A stretch of 64,000 nt of DNA from Chitinophagaceae bacterium (GCA_016720585.1 JADKKH010000006.1:248001-312000), one strand, 5' to 3'; shown: positions 19,439 to 29,820, numbered from the stretch's first letter. Notes: generated by a model not told the origin, from the letters alone. Numbers and translations are program-made.

Positions 19439-19981
19439 TTATTGTTTAAATGTCTGCTGGTAGCGTGTAATGGATTCATTAATGATTTGGTAAGCGACCA
19501 ACTGATCCTGGAAATTATCTATCTCCACTTTTTTATTCTCGAGCACTTTATATTGCTCAAAGAAATTTTTAAGCTCCAGTAAAAAATGTTGCGGGAGCTC
19601 TTCCATTTTTTTTATATGATTTACCGATGGGTCTTTGGCTGCCACAGCAATTATTTTATCATCCATCTGCCCGCTGTCAATCATTTGCATATTGCCAATC
19701 ACCTGGGCTTCCACAAGGCAAAGCGATTGAACCGATTGGGAACAAAGTACCAGGATGTCCAGCGGATCACCATCCTGCCCCAGCGTTTGTGGAATGAACC
19801 CATAGTTTATGGGATACTGGAACGATGAATAAATTACCCGGTCCAGCCGCAGCAAGCCGGTGGTTTTGTCTACTTCATATTTCGAACGGGATCCCTGTGG
19901 TATTTCTATTAAGGCCGTTACCGTTGCCGGTGCATTATCGCCGGGTGTTACGCCGTGCCAGGGATGTTTTACAGTAAGCAT
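19439..19981 (-). CDS. ppa: Inorganic pyrophosphatase (family I)
   Basis: 180 residues, usual length. Active site: EIPQGSRSKYEVDK, FQYPINYGFIPQT, the D-G-D-P-L-D metal loop (DGDPLDILVL) and AKDPSVNHI. It hydrolyses pyrophosphate to phosphate in the cytoplasm, pulling biosynthetic reactions forward, and needs magnesium. It lies between crcB (10 bases upstream) and tauE. Family I pyrophosphatases are strongly inhibited by fluoride, which makes the link with the fluoride channel meaningful. Confidence 0.95.
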   Translation of the reverse strand: MLTVKHPWHGVTPGDNAPATVTALIEIPQGSRSKYEVDKTTGLLRLDRVIYSSFQYPINYGFIPQTLGQDGDPLDILVLCSQSVQSLCLVEAQVIGNMQMIDSGQMDDKIIAVAAKDPSVNHIKKMEELPQHFLLELKNFFEQYKVLENKKVEIDNFQDQLVAYQIINESITRYQQTFKQ

Positions 19982-19991
19982 GGTTCTTTTT

Positions 19992-20363
19992 TTATCTGGT
20001 TAGTTTCATTCCGGCCCAGGTGGCCGCTAAACCCAGCAACACACTTGCAGCTACATACGAAAAAAATACCGCCATTTTTTGTTCCCTGATCAACCCGATA
20101 CCTTCCAGTGTAAAAGCAGAAAAAGTGGTAAAGCCCCCGCAGAGCCCGGTCATCAGGAACAGCTTCCATTGTTCATTGCTATCAAAAGACCGGAACGTAA
20201 TTCCCCATAATACACCAATAAGAAAACAGCCTGTTATATTAACCGCGAAAGTACCCCAGGGAAATGAATGTGAGTAGACCTCGGCAAACCAGCGCTGGCA
20301 AACATAACGGGCTATGCTGCCCAGGCCGCCACCCAACCCCACGAGTAAAATATTTTTTATCAT
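19992..20363 (-). CDS. crcB: Fluoride efflux channel CrcB/FluC
   Basis: 123 residues, normal length, four transmembrane helices. Family motifs: VGLGGGLGSIARY, GTFAVNITGCFLIG and GLCGGFTTFSAF, the last carrying the polar track and Phe box that conduct fluoride. Works as a dual-topology dimer in the inner membrane. Its ATG overlaps the stop of the upstream lipoprotein (4 bases), so it is translationally coupled. No fluoride riboswitch is seen in the operon leader. Confidence 0.94.
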   Translation of the reverse strand: MIKNILLVGLGGGLGSIARYVCQRWFAEVYSHSFPWGTFAVNITGCFLIGVLWGITFRSFDSNEQWKLFLMTGLCGGFTTFSAFTLEGIGLIREQKMAVFFSYVAASVLLGLAATWAGMKLTR

Positions 20364-20818
20364 CTCAGTGTATCGTTAGTTATCAATTTATTTTGTTGTG
20401 TGTCTTCATCATGTTCGTACAGGTATTTCAGATCCACCAGCCACTGTCCGTTGGTTTTTAAAACTTTCAGCGTGTCATGATCATTTTTGAAAGAGTTGGA
20501 ATAAATAACTACGGTTACCGAATCTTTAACCGGTTCTGTTACCTGGATAATGTTTATGGAAGATGCCCGGTAGCCATCCTTTGTTGGCTGCTCCGCATTT
20601 TGATAACTACGTTCAGCCACATCCATATAATTGGTGTTCACCGAATCAGTAAGCATGTAGGTTCTGGCTTCTTGAAATTTACCGTCCAAGGCAGCCCGGA
20701 TAAAATTTCTCGCTGCGTCAATATTGTTTTCTGATTGGCCATTGGAGGCGTTGTCTTTATTCTTGCAGGCTATAAAAGAAAAAAGCAGGAATAAAAAGAT
20801 GAATGGATATCTCTTCAT
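20360..20818 (-). CDS. Putative lipoprotein with NTF2/DUF4878-like fold
   Basis: 152 residues. Signal peptide with lipobox FSFIACKN. The mature part (AARNFIRAALDGKFQEARTY, then VVIYSNSFKNDHDTLKVLK, then GQWLVDLKYLYEHD) has the helix-then-sheet pattern of NTF2-like/DUF4878 lipoproteins. Function unknown. First gene of the crcB-ppa-tauE group. Confidence 0.7.
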   Translation of the reverse strand: MKRYPFIFLFLLFSFIACKNKDNASNGQSENNIDAARNFIRAALDGKFQEARTYMLTDSVNTNYMDVAERSYQNAEQPTKDGYRASSINIIQVTEPVKDSVTVVIYSNSFKNDHDTLKVLKTNGQWLVDLKYLYEHDEDTQQNKLITNDTLR

Positions 20819-20916
20819 TCCTGCAATGTAATAAATCTTTTATTCGTGCGAACTGCTTTTTGCGAACAAAGTGAAGCATAAGCTTACCCGGACAATTCTG
20901 CATTAGCGGAGCCTTA

Positions 20917-21936
20917 TTATAAAGCAGGCTTGTCTTTCTTTACAATTGCCGGTGTTGGCCTGTTGGCATACTCAGCTTCCTCTTTTTCATGCTCTTTATT
21001 GTAGGCCTTGATGATCGCTTTCACGAGACGGTGACGAACCACATCTTCTTCATCAAGTTCTATATGTGCAATGCCCTCAATATCACGCAGGATCCGGGTT
21101 GCCATCTGCAAGCCGCTGCGCTGGTTTCTTGGAAGGTCAACCTGTGTCATGTCACCGGTGATGATGGCTTTGGCATTGGCACCGATCCGGGTAAGAAACA
21201 TTTTTATCTGCAGTTCAGTAGCATTCTGTGCTTCATCCAGGATGATATAGGCATGGTCCAGTGTCCTTCCCCGCATATAAGCCAGCGGGGCAATCTCGAT
21301 TGTCCGGGTGGTCATATAATAACCAAGTTTGTCAGCGGGGATCATATCATCCAGTGCATCATATAAGGGACGCAGATAGGGATCGATTTTTTCTTTCAGA
21401 TCGCCGGGCAGAAAACCCAGGCTTTCACCGGCTTCCACAGCAGGTCTGGTTAAAATTATTTTCTTGACCTGTTTATTTTTTAATGCCCGTACGGCCAACG
21501 CAACTGCGGTATAGGTTTTGCCGGTACCGGCCGGCCCAATAGCAAATACGATATCATTTTTTTCTGATTCCTGTACCATTTTTTTCTGGTTGGCGGTTCG
21601 GGCACGAACCGATTTTCCATTGGGACCAAACACCAATACTTCATTGGGATTTTTTTCCCGGAAATGGTCAATCACTTCGGCATCATCACCACCGAGAACC
21701 TGCTCAAAATAATTCTGGCTCATATGACCATTTCTTTCGAGGTAGGTGACGATGAGTGAGATTTTTTCCCGCGCCGTTTCAATCTGCTCCGGGGCGCCAC
21801 TCAGTTTTAACTGTGTACCACGGGAGAGAATTTTTAAGAGGGGAAATTTCTTTTTCAGAACGTCGAGCTTACCATTGTTTACACCAAAAAACTCAATAGG
21901 ATTAACCGTTTCAAGGTTGATAATTGTATCTGTCAA
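20917..21936 (-). CDS. phoH: PhoH family ATPase
   Basis: 339 residues. The N-terminal KH-like part (LKILSRGTQLKLSGAPEQIE) precedes the PhoH ATPase domain: Walker A GPAGTGKTYTA (about 136-146), Walker B YIILDEAQNAT and the sensor ITGDMTQVDLPRNQRSGL. The family is a predicted cytoplasmic RNA-linked ATPase, induced by phosphate starvation in E. coli, often next to ybeY. ybeY is not here. A short lysine/glutamate-rich tail ends the protein. 98 bases separate it from the lipoprotein downstream. Confidence 0.92.
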   Translation of the reverse strand: MTDTIINLETVNPIEFFGVNNGKLDVLKKKFPLLKILSRGTQLKLSGAPEQIETAREKISLIVTYLERNGHMSQNYFEQVLGGDDAEVIDHFREKNPNEVLVFGPNGKSVRARTANQKKMVQESEKNDIVFAIGPAGTGKTYTAVALAVRALKNKQVKKIILTRPAVEAGESLGFLPGDLKEKIDPYLRPLYDALDDMIPADKLGYYMTTRTIEIAPLAYMRGRTLDHAYIILDEAQNATELQIKMFLTRIGANAKAIITGDMTQVDLPRNQRSGLQMATRILRDIEGIAHIELDEEDVVRHRLVKAIIKAYNKEHEKEEAEYANRPTPAIVKKDKPAL

Positions 21937-22399
21937 TGCGCTTCAGTTTAGATGGCAGGCTTCTTTTATTGGGTGGGAAGCGGAACCATGTTTTCATAAA
22001 TACCGGCGAAGGGTAGTACCGGATTACGTTGCGTCTTCTGACCATTTTCAGAAGCTTGCCTGCCGCCGGCAGGGTTACCCTTCATGATCAAATATAACTT
22101 TATACAGTTATTCTATCCTAAAGTTACTTATTCACAGATGTGAATACAAATAATGATGCAAAAGCAATAGTTAATGATTTTTCCTGTATGTAATTTCGAA
22201 ATTAACCTTCGGAGGCTGAAGATTGTTTTCGGTACTTTGCAACCGGGTGATTCATCTATCCATCTGATGCATTTTGATTAATTAAAATCTGCCGGTCCTT
22301 AGTGTTCTGTTAAAAAACAAAAAAAATCGGGTAAAACATGACTAACCAGATTATTAATTGCAATTTTTGTAGTTGAAATAAACCCGCCACCCGTATACG
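21937..22399. other. 463-bp divergent intergenic region
   Basis: Between phoH (minus) and the DUF5686 gene (plus). It holds the small palindrome at 22059-22073. I see no RNA gene, no small coding frame of quality and no perfect TAnnTTTG box; the nearest candidate is AATTTTTG about 40 bases before the DUF5686 start. Confidence 0.5.
22059..22073. repeat. Short palindrome, CCTGCC-type
   Basis: CCTGCCGCCGGCAGG, a perfect inverted repeat apart from its centre. A near copy, CCTGCCGGCTGGCAGG, lies at 48847-48862. The shared arms suggest a dispersed intergenic palindrome family. Confidence 0.6.
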
Positions 22400-24853
22400 A
22401 TGTTCAGACCCCGTTATTTTTTATTTTTTATTTTTTTACTGACTGCTTTTTTTTCCTATGGCCAGTTGTACAAAGTGTCGGGTATCATACTGGATAACCG
22501 GAATGAACCATTGCCACTTGCCAGTGTTGAAATAAAAGAATTGCGTAAAGGTTCCATTACCAAAGACGACGGATCCTTTCAATTTTTCCTGGAAAGAGGC
22601 AAGTATGACCTGGCGGTGAGTATGATTGGTTATAAGCCCCGGGTGGTAACGATTTTTGTAAATAATGAAGACATTGCCGAAACCCTGGTGCTGGAAACGG
22701 ATGAGGGAAATAACCTTTCCGAAGTGGTGCTGAAAGTAAAGTCAAGGGACCGGGCCGAGGAAATAATTCGGAATGTGGTCCGGAATAAAGAATCCATCCT
22801 GGATGCCATCGGGGCACATTCCTACAAAGCCTATATTAAAGCCCTGCAACTTGATTCCGGAGTTATTAAAAAGAAGAAGGAAAATGAAAGTGATTCTTTG
22901 GTAAAAGAAAATTATGAGGGCATGTCACTAGCTGAAGTATCGCTTCGGCTTGATAAAAGCAATAACGGTCAGATAAAAGAGGAAAAGCTGGGGGTGATAA
23001 AATTGGGATCACCGGAAAGTCTTTTTTATTTATCGGTAACAGAAGGTGATTTTTATATTTATAATAACCTGATCAATACGCCCCCGGTTTCCGAAATACC
23101 TTTTGTATCGCCTTTAAGTTATAGCGGACTGGTGGCCTATCGGTTTAAAACACTTAAAATTGACCGCACCGTAAAACCCAAAGTATATACGATTTCTGTT
23201 CGGCCACGGCAACTCAGTAATGCAACTATCGAAGGGGAGCTAACTATTCAGGACAGTACCTGGGCTGTGTTACGTGCCGACTTCAGGCTGCCTCCGGCAC
23301 ACATGCCTGAATATGATTTTATGGAAGTGAAACAGGAATATGGTCCTGTAGGTGATATTGCGCGAATGATTACCCGTCAGCAATTTAATTATTACATCAA
23401 AACAAAAAAGGGGAGGATATATGGTGAAACGACTGTGGTTTATTCCGGGTATGAGCTGAAGAAAAATTTTAAGAAGGGTTATTTCGGGAATGAAGTCAGT
23501 TCGACATCGGCTGAAGCTTACGAAAAAGATTCTACCTTCTGGAAATCGGTTCGTGCAGAGCCCTTATCACGGCAGCAGGAATTATATAGCCGCTACCAGG
23601 ACAGCATTTACAAGTATATGCGGAGTGAGGCCTACCTTGATTCTGTGGACAGGATGTTGAATAAGATCACCTGGAAAAAGGCCCTGATCTTCGGACTGAT
23701 ATTCAATGATCATAAAAAAGAAAGGACCTGGATACTCCCCCCGCTCACTTCGTTGATCCAGCCTGTTGCTTTTGGCGGAACGCGTTTAAAGATCGGAGGT
23801 GCCTATCGTAAAACTTTTTTATCAAGAAAAAATTTGTCCCTTGAAGCGGATATCAGCTATGGTTTCCGTAACCGTGACGTGAATGGCACTGTTAGTTTGC
23901 AAAGAATGTATAATCCTTTCAGCGGTGGAGAATTTAAGATCAGTGCCGGCCGGAGTTTTGATTTCATTTATGCCGGGGATGCCTGGGTGAATGTCCTGAA
24001 GCGGAGCAATATTTACCTGAACAATTCGCTGTTGTTCGACCACCAGATCGAACTTTTCAATGGGGTCCATCTGAGTACCAAATTTGAAATTGCTTTTCGC
24101 CGGTCGGTGATCAATTATAAAGTGGGCAATAATGCCGACAGCATATTTGGTATAGCTAATGAGCCGCCGATTGATTTTGAACCCTATAATGCCAGCTATA
24201 GTGAAATAAAAATCTACTATACGCCCAGGATGAAATATATCCGGGAACCGAAGGAGCGAATTTTATTGGGTTCCAAATGGCCCACTTTTTATGTCATGTG
24301 GCGGAGGGGTATACCGGATCTTTTCCGCAGTAAAATTGATTTCACATTCCTGGAAATGGGGATCATGCAAAAGATCAACCTGAGTGTGGCTGGGAATACA
24401 AATTATATTATTAAAACAGGTAATTTCCCTAACCGGCGTGACCTGCGTGTCATTGATTATAAATTTGTGAAGCAGGGCGATCCCTTGTTTTTTCAGAATC
24501 CCCAGCAAAATTTCCAGGCCCTGGATTCCACATTTCCTTTATTTAACAGGTATTATCAGGCCAACCTGGTTCATGAGTTCAACGGGTTATTGATCAACAA
24601 AATTCCTTTCCTGAAAAAATTAAAACTGCAGGAAGTGGCAGGTACCGGTTTTCTGATTGCACCTGAAAAAGACCTGAAGTATGTAGAAGTATTTGCGGGC
24701 ATCGAACGGGTGTTTAAATGGCCTTTTAATCCATTGGCCAAACTAAAACTTGGAATATACGTGGTGGGTTCTGCCGCCAATAAATTTAATAACCCGGTAC
24801 AGTTTAAGATTGGATTGACGACCTGGGACCGGTTCAGGAATAATTGGCGGTAG
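22400..24853 (+). CDS. DUF5686 outer-membrane protein with carboxypeptidase-like regulatory domain
   Basis: 817 residues. Signal peptide (to about FFSYGQ), then a carboxypeptidase-regulatory-like beta-sandwich (VSGIILDNRNEPLPLASVEI, DDGSFQFFLERGKYDLAVSMIGY). The DUF5686 region begins at about residue 115 (AEEIIRNVVRNKESI) and the barrel-like C-terminus ends FKIGLTTWDRFRNNWR. The family is specific to Bacteroidota and found in the outer membrane; role unknown. Intact, and apparently monocistronic. Confidence 0.88.
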   Translation: MFRPRYFLFFIFLLTAFFSYGQLYKVSGIILDNRNEPLPLASVEIKELRKGSITKDDGSFQFFLERGKYDLAVSMIGYKPRVVTIFVNNEDIAETLVLETDEGNNLSEVVLKVKSRDRAEEIIRNVVRNKESILDAIGAHSYKAYIKALQLDSGVIKKKKENESDSLVKENYEGMSLAEVSLRLDKSNNGQIKEEKLGVIKLGSPESLFYLSVTEGDFYIYNNLINTPPVSEIPFVSPLSYSGLVAYRFKTLKIDRTVKPKVYTISVRPRQLSNATIEGELTIQDSTWAVLRADFRLPPAHMPEYDFMEVKQEYGPVGDIARMITRQQFNYYIKTKKGRIYGETTVVYSGYELKKNFKKGYFGNEVSSTSAEAYEKDSTFWKSVRAEPLSRQQELYSRYQDSIYKYMRSEAYLDSVDRMLNKITWKKALIFGLIFNDHKKERTWILPPLTSLIQPVAFGGTRLKIGGAYRKTFLSRKNLSLEADISYGFRNRDVNGTVSLQRMYNPFSGGEFKISAGRSFDFIYAGDAWVNVLKRSNIYLNNSLLFDHQIELFNGVHLSTKFEIAFRRSVINYKVGNNADSIFGIANEPPIDFEPYNASYSEIKIYYTPRMKYIREPKERILLGSKWPTFYVMWRRGIPDLFRSKIDFTFLEMGIMQKINLSVAGNTNYIIKTGNFPNRRDLRVIDYKFVKQGDPLFFQNPQQNFQALDSTFPLFNRYYQANLVHEFNGLLINKIPFLKKLKLQEVAGTGFLIAPEKDLKYVEVFAGIERVFKWPFNPLAKLKLGIYVVGSAANKFNNPVQFKIGLTTWDRFRNNWR

Positions 24854-24856
24854 CAT

Positions 24857-25387
24857 TTATTTTTTGAAACCTATTCTTTCTCTTTCTTTCCATAACCTTT
24901 TTTCATGTTTTTTTTCTTCTTTCTCATCCATCATGTTTTCGATGGCATCATAGATCTGGTTCAATTGTTCGCTGTGATTGGCAACATTGTGACGGATTTC
25001 TTTTATTTGGCTTGCCAGGTCTTTGTAATTAAGGACAAATTGTTTTAAGGCAATAAAAGCCCTTACAATAGCAATATTCATTTTTATTGCCTTTTTGCTT
25101 TTTAATACACTTGCCAGCATAGTAACGCCATGTTCTGAAAAAGCATAAGGCAGTGCAGGACTAAATTTTACAGTGGCTGGCAGGTTATCACAAATTGTGA
25201 TAACCTCCTTCCATTCTTTTTTGGTTAACTGAAACATAAAGTCCTTAGGAAAGCGGTCAATATTTCTTCTTACCGTTTGTTTCAATGTACGGGTCTCAGT
25301 TCCATAAAGCGCTGCCAGATCAAAATCCAGCATGACTCTATACCCCCGTATTTCATATATTTTTTGCTGAATAACCGTAAGCCGCAT
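24857..25387 (-). CDS. ORF6N domain-containing protein
   Basis: 176 residues. The N-terminus (QQKIYEIRGYRVMLDFDLAALYG, then LKQTVRRNIDRFPKDFMFQL) is the ORF6N DNA-binding domain found in phage and in many bacterial chromosomes. The middle (ALPYAFSEHGVTMLASVL, NIAIVRAFIALKQF) matches the same family, followed by a coiled, charged tail. Presumed DNA-binding; no defined target. No phage genes surround it. Confidence 0.87.
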   Translation of the reverse strand: MRLTVIQQKIYEIRGYRVMLDFDLAALYGTETRTLKQTVRRNIDRFPKDFMFQLTKKEWKEVITICDNLPATVKFSPALPYAFSEHGVTMLASVLKSKKAIKMNIAIVRAFIALKQFVLNYKDLASQIKEIRHNVANHSEQLNQIYDAIENMMDEKEEKKHEKRLWKERERIGFKK

Positions 25388-25500
25388 TGAATATTCTTTG
25401 GCCCAAAATACAAAGGAACCTGCTTGCTAAGCGGGGAAATTCACCACCGTTCTACGATTTTAAATTACTCTTTGTTCGTGTTTTGCCCAACGATAGACCA

Positions 25501-28022
25501 TCACCACCTCGCCACGATCTTAAAATTCACCAACCTTGGAGTCAACCGGTTGGGTAACAGATAAACGGTGTTGGAAAAATCTTTTACAAAGAGATAGGAA
25601 ATCGTATTGGCCCTGTCAATGATATTGAATACTTCAAGGCTCGCCCAGATATTATCAAAGTTGCGGAAAGGAGAGTGGCTGCGGCGTTTGCTCCGGTCAT
25701 CATCCACAAGCAAGGCACTGAAACCGATATCGCAACGGATATAGGGTTCTATGACCGCTGCATTTCGATACCGGACAGCATTGGGAATATTGTAAGGCAT
25801 ATTACTTCCATACAAAAGATTCAGGAACATTTTAAAATTCTTATTGGTCGGCAAATAGTCCTGGAAATACATGCCAAAAGTGATACGACGGTCTGATGGC
25901 CGGCGTAATGAACCGACTTCAAATTTTACACTATCCACCACCACTTGGTCCGTACTTTGTGCATTGATGAAATCACCAGCCGCATTTTTATACCTGTAAT
26001 AATGATCGCCAATAATATCTTCATTGGTTTTCATGATACCCAGGCTTATCCAGCTTTCTGCATCGGGCACCAACTCGCCATGTAAACGCATTTCTATACC
26101 GGCAGCATAGGCTTTTGCATTGTTCTCACCAAAATACCGGACCCGGACATTGTCCACATCATACGGCACCACATCGGTCATGTTTTTATAATAGAGTTCG
26201 GTAGTCCAACGCATCGGCCGGTCACCCAGGCCGATAAAATTATAATCAAACCCAAGTACACCCTGCCAGCTTTTTTGTGATTTGAGAAGGGTATTGACGG
26301 TTCCGTTATAGCGGCGTAGCTCGCGGTAAAAGGGCGGTTGATGATAGGCGCCCGCTGCTGCCCGGAAGATGATATCCTTTTTTCCATTCGGTTTCCAACT
26401 GGCGCCGATGCGTGGTGAAATCAAAAATTCTTTATTGAGTGAATTATAATTGAAACGAACTCCGGCTGTAAGAGTGGCAGCATGAATGGAATCTTTGCCC
26501 AGCAAAATATTATCCTGCAGGTATCCGGAAAATTTATTGATGTCCAGGTTGGCTGTAGAATTGATCACCTTGTTTAACTGCAGCATATTGGGTTGATAAG
26601 GCAATGCATACCCCGCCGAATCCTGGAATTCCCATTCATGCAACTTATCGTCAATCGTTGTTTTATCATAGCCCAATCCCCATTGAAAAGCCTGTGAGCC
26701 TTTTTCAAAGTTTCCTTTATGTGAAATATTCCAGTTTTCAATTGTCAGACTGTTTCTTGCCCAGTTCTGGTTGATGCCTGCCCCCAGGGGATTTACAATT
26801 AATCCGTAGGTGGGATTTCGTTTATCGAAATCCCGTTCTCCGAATAAATAAGCCCCGGTGATATCCAGGTTTTCTCTTTCGTCATTTACAAAACGGGAAA
26901 CCAGCCATTTTAATTTCAGTTTTTTAGCAACCTGGTTGGTCAATGAAAAACCAAGCATATTGGTTTGATACTGGTCTTTCTCCCGGCCTTCAAATTCTAT
27001 ATCAACGCCGATAGTGGCACTGAATACCGGTGAGAAAACAGAAGTCGTTAACTGGCTGCTCTGCGGTATCAGGGTAAATTTCGTTTGTGAAATATTACTC
27101 AGCAGTTCGGCCTGCCACTTGGAATTGAACTGGTAAGTAAGTAATGCCTGGAAATCGGCTGATGAGGGAACATAATTTCCTTTCGTGTCCTGCCGGCTTA
27201 ATAAATTTCGGTTGCTGCGGTTTCTTACACCCAGCAGGTAAGTCAATTTTGAATTTTTAGCACTGCCTTCAAACTGCAAACCCTGCTCCAGGATACTGAC
27301 ATAAGCGGAACCGCCGAAACTCTTTGGTTTTTTATACTGGATATCCAGCACACTGCTGAGCTTATCGCCATATTTTACCGGGAAACCACCTGTATAAAAA
27401 TTAATATTCCGGACCATCTCCGGGTTGATAAAACTTAACCCTTCCTGCTGTCCGCTTCTTACCAGGTACGGACGGAAAATTTCAAAGTCATTTACATAAA
27501 TCAGGTTTTCGTCATAACTGCCACCCCGGACAGAGTATTGCGAAGTCAGTTCATTATTGGAACCAACAAATATTTTTATCAAACTTTCAACACCCGATAC
27601 CGCCGAGGAAGCAGGAGAATGGTTTTCGGATTAGGTCGTATCAAACCCGTTTCCCTGCGGTCACGCTGGTCTGTCACCACAACTTCCTGCAATGTTTTTT
27701 CACCTTTTTCCAAACGGATGGTAATGGTCTCTTCTTCATTTTCGTTTAAGAGAAAATTTTTCTGTTCTGATTTGCGGCCTGTGTATGTAAATACAAGGGC
27801 AAAAGCTTTTTCAGCAGTTACTTTTAACCTGAAAAAACCCGAATCGTTTGTGGTGATTCCTTTTGCCTGGCCGAGGATGACAACCGAAACGTTTGGCAAT
27901 GGATTTTCATTGTCATCTACCACTTTGCCGGAAACATAAGCGGACTTTTTTTGGGAGAAAGCGAGGACAGTAAGCAAAATGCAGAAAGCTGTGAGGAGTA
28001 TTTGCCGGATGCGTTTTTTCAT
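25501..28022 (-). CDS. TonB-dependent receptor with carboxypeptidase-like N-terminal domain, one frameshift
   Basis: About 840 residues from the ATG at 28022 (MKKRIRQILLTAF signal peptide). A carboxypeptidase-regulatory-like domain follows (VSGKVVDDNENPLPNVSVVI), then the plug (ELTSQYSVRGGSYDENLIYV, FYTGGFPVKYGDKLSSVLDI) and a barrel ending LVNFKIVARW with the aromatic C-terminus of outer-membrane proteins. The frame shifts near 27604-27607, where one base is missing from a C run (minus strand); repair gives LLLPSAVSGVESLIKIF. Open pieces are 27579-28070 and 25501-27582. Substrate unknown. Downstream of rpe by 47 bases. Confidence 0.87.
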
Positions 28023-28069
28023 AAGAGATTCCGCTTCAAGATACGAATTGTTCCTGCAAACAAATCGCA

Positions 28070-28717
28070 CTATATCTTTTTAAGAAGTGCAATCGTCGCT
28101 TTCGGATCAGCCGATTTAAAAACAGTATTACCAGCCACCAGCACATCCGCCCCGGCAGCAATGATGGATGGCGCATTTTCCAGCGTAACACCCCCGTCAA
28201 TTTCAATCTGCACTTTCAGCCCTCTTTCATCAATCATTTTGCGCAGCAGTTTTATCTTTTCAATAGTTTGTGGAATAAATTTCTGCCCGCCATAACCCGG
28301 ATTCACACTCATCATACATACAAGATCAATATCCCCCAGCACATCACTCAACGCTGTTACAGACGTATGAGGATTGATGGCTACGCCTGCTTTCATCCCC
28401 AGCGATTTTATTTGCTGAATATTCCTGTGTAAATGCGTACAGGTTTCGATATGAACCGATAATATATCCGCACCTGCATTCTTAAACTGCTCAGCGAATT
28501 TTTCCGGTTCCACGATCATCAGGTGCACATCACAGACTTTTTTAGTGGCTTTTCTGAAGAATTCCACCAGCATGGGTCCGAAACTGATGTTGGGAACAAA
28601 GCGGCCATCCATCACATCCAGGTGAAACCAGTCTGCTTCACTTTCGTTAAGCATTTTACAATCATCTTCCAGTTTCAGAAAATTGGCAGAAAGGAGCGAA
28701 GGAGCAATAATTGGCAT
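28070..28717 (-). CDS. rpe: Ribulose-phosphate 3-epimerase
   Basis: 215 residues from MPIIAPSLLSANF (28717). The frame is open to 28738, but this start fits the family. TIM-barrel motifs: HLDVMDGRFVPNISFG, DVHLMIVEP, HIETCTHLH, MMSVNPGYGGQKFI, and IEIDGGVTLENA with VAGNTVF. Interconverts D-ribulose 5-phosphate and D-xylulose 5-phosphate in the pentose phosphate pathway; the metal-binding His and Asp residues are present. Likely transcribed with the upstream TPR lipoprotein (28 bases). Confidence 0.96.
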   Translation of the reverse strand: MPIIAPSLLSANFLKLEDDCKMLNESEADWFHLDVMDGRFVPNISFGPMLVEFFRKATKKVCDVHLMIVEPEKFAEQFKNAGADILSVHIETCTHLHRNIQQIKSLGMKAGVAINPHTSVTALSDVLGDIDLVCMMSVNPGYGGQKFIPQTIEKIKLLRKMIDERGLKVQIEIDGGVTLENAPSIIAAGADVLVAGNTVFKSADPKATIALLKKI

Positions 28718-28745
28718 GGGAGTTAGTTTGCCCTGCAAGATAATT

Positions 28746-29750
28746 CTATTTCAGTTTATCAGCTGCTGCTTTTGCTTCCGCCAGGTTTTTATCAAGACTA
28801 TAGGCTCGCAGGTAGTTTTCTTTAGCTTCTTCTTTATTACCCATCGCTTCCTGGCATTTGGCAGCCCAGTAATATCCATCTGCAAATTTCGGGGATACCG
28901 TCAGGGCAAGATTAAAAACCCGGAGTGCTTCGGGAAATTTCTTCAGATCATAGTACACGGCACCTTTTTCAATATAACCATCCAGGAAATAATAATCATG
29001 TTTTATGGCCTCATCAAACAGGGAAAGGGCTTTTACTTTTTCATTCCGGTTGCTGAAATATATTCCTTTATAATAATACGGTTCAGCATGAAGCTCCAGG
29101 GAATCTGCAAGGATCAGGGAATCACATAAACTTAACACTCGTTTGTTTCCGGTTTCTGCCAGTTTAAGCGCATACATATAATTCAATTCAACATCAAATG
29201 GAGCCAGGGAATAGGCTTTTTCCAGTGTGTTTATGGCTTCTGTATTCTTTCCTTTTTTATCCAATAGGCCGGCTTTCATTTTCAGTACATCCACCTGCTC
29301 CGGATTTTTCTGCAGCATCCCATCACAGATTTTCAATGCTTCGTCTGTTTTTTCCTGTGTCGTAAGCGAACGGGCCAGGGTTAGTTGTAATAATAAACTG
29401 TTGGGTAGTTCGTTGAGGGCTTGTTTCAGGAAAATTATAGCGGAATCAGGATTCTTATCCAGCAACAGGTTGCTGAGACCCAATGCATATTTCTCTTCTT
29501 TTTTTAATGACCAGGCTTTTTTGAAATCAGCTAATGCCGGCTCAGGCAGGTTGCCGGTATTCAATAACACAGCTCTCCGGAAATAGAGGTTGTCGTTTTT
29601 GGGTTGTTTTTTAATACTGTCTGTTAAAGGGGCATACGGAGGTTGGGAAAGAATGTCAGCAAAAGGGGAGTCAGTTCCTTTATCAGTACAACTGCTGATT
29701 AAAATCATACCGCAAATGATGGAGATAAATATTTTTGCAATCCTTTTCAT
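28746..29750 (-). CDS. TPR-repeat lipoprotein
   Basis: 334 residues. Lipobox GMILISSCTDKG. The mature protein is a series of tetratricopeptide units (for example FRRAVLLNTGNLPEPALADF, EALKICDGMLQKNPEQVDVL, GYYWAAKCQEAMGNKEEAKE). A scaffold for protein contacts in the periplasm or outer membrane is expected; no partner is visible. Confidence 0.85.
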   Translation of the reverse strand: MKRIAKIFISIICGMILISSCTDKGTDSPFADILSQPPYAPLTDSIKKQPKNDNLYFRRAVLLNTGNLPEPALADFKKAWSLKKEEKYALGLSNLLLDKNPDSAIIFLKQALNELPNSLLLQLTLARSLTTQEKTDEALKICDGMLQKNPEQVDVLKMKAGLLDKKGKNTEAINTLEKAYSLAPFDVELNYMYALKLAETGNKRVLSLCDSLILADSLELHAEPYYYKGIYFSNRNEKVKALSLFDEAIKHDYYFLDGYIEKGAVYYDLKKFPEALRVFNLALTVSPKFADGYYWAAKCQEAMGNKEEAKENYLRAYSLDKNLAEAKAAADKLK

Positions 29751-29820
29751 GTTTCAAAAATAATTGAATTTATATACGGAGACATGACAATCGCCTGACA
29801 AATTAAAGCTCTATCAAAAA

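Noticed and set aside
20819..20916. Fluoride riboswitch ahead of the lipoprotein-crcB-ppa operon
   Set aside because: The conserved purine-rich core and pseudoknot partners are not visible on the minus strand in the 98-base gap.
24857..25387. Prophage called from ORF6N
   Set aside because: No integrase, structural or lysis genes nearby, and flanks are chromosomal.
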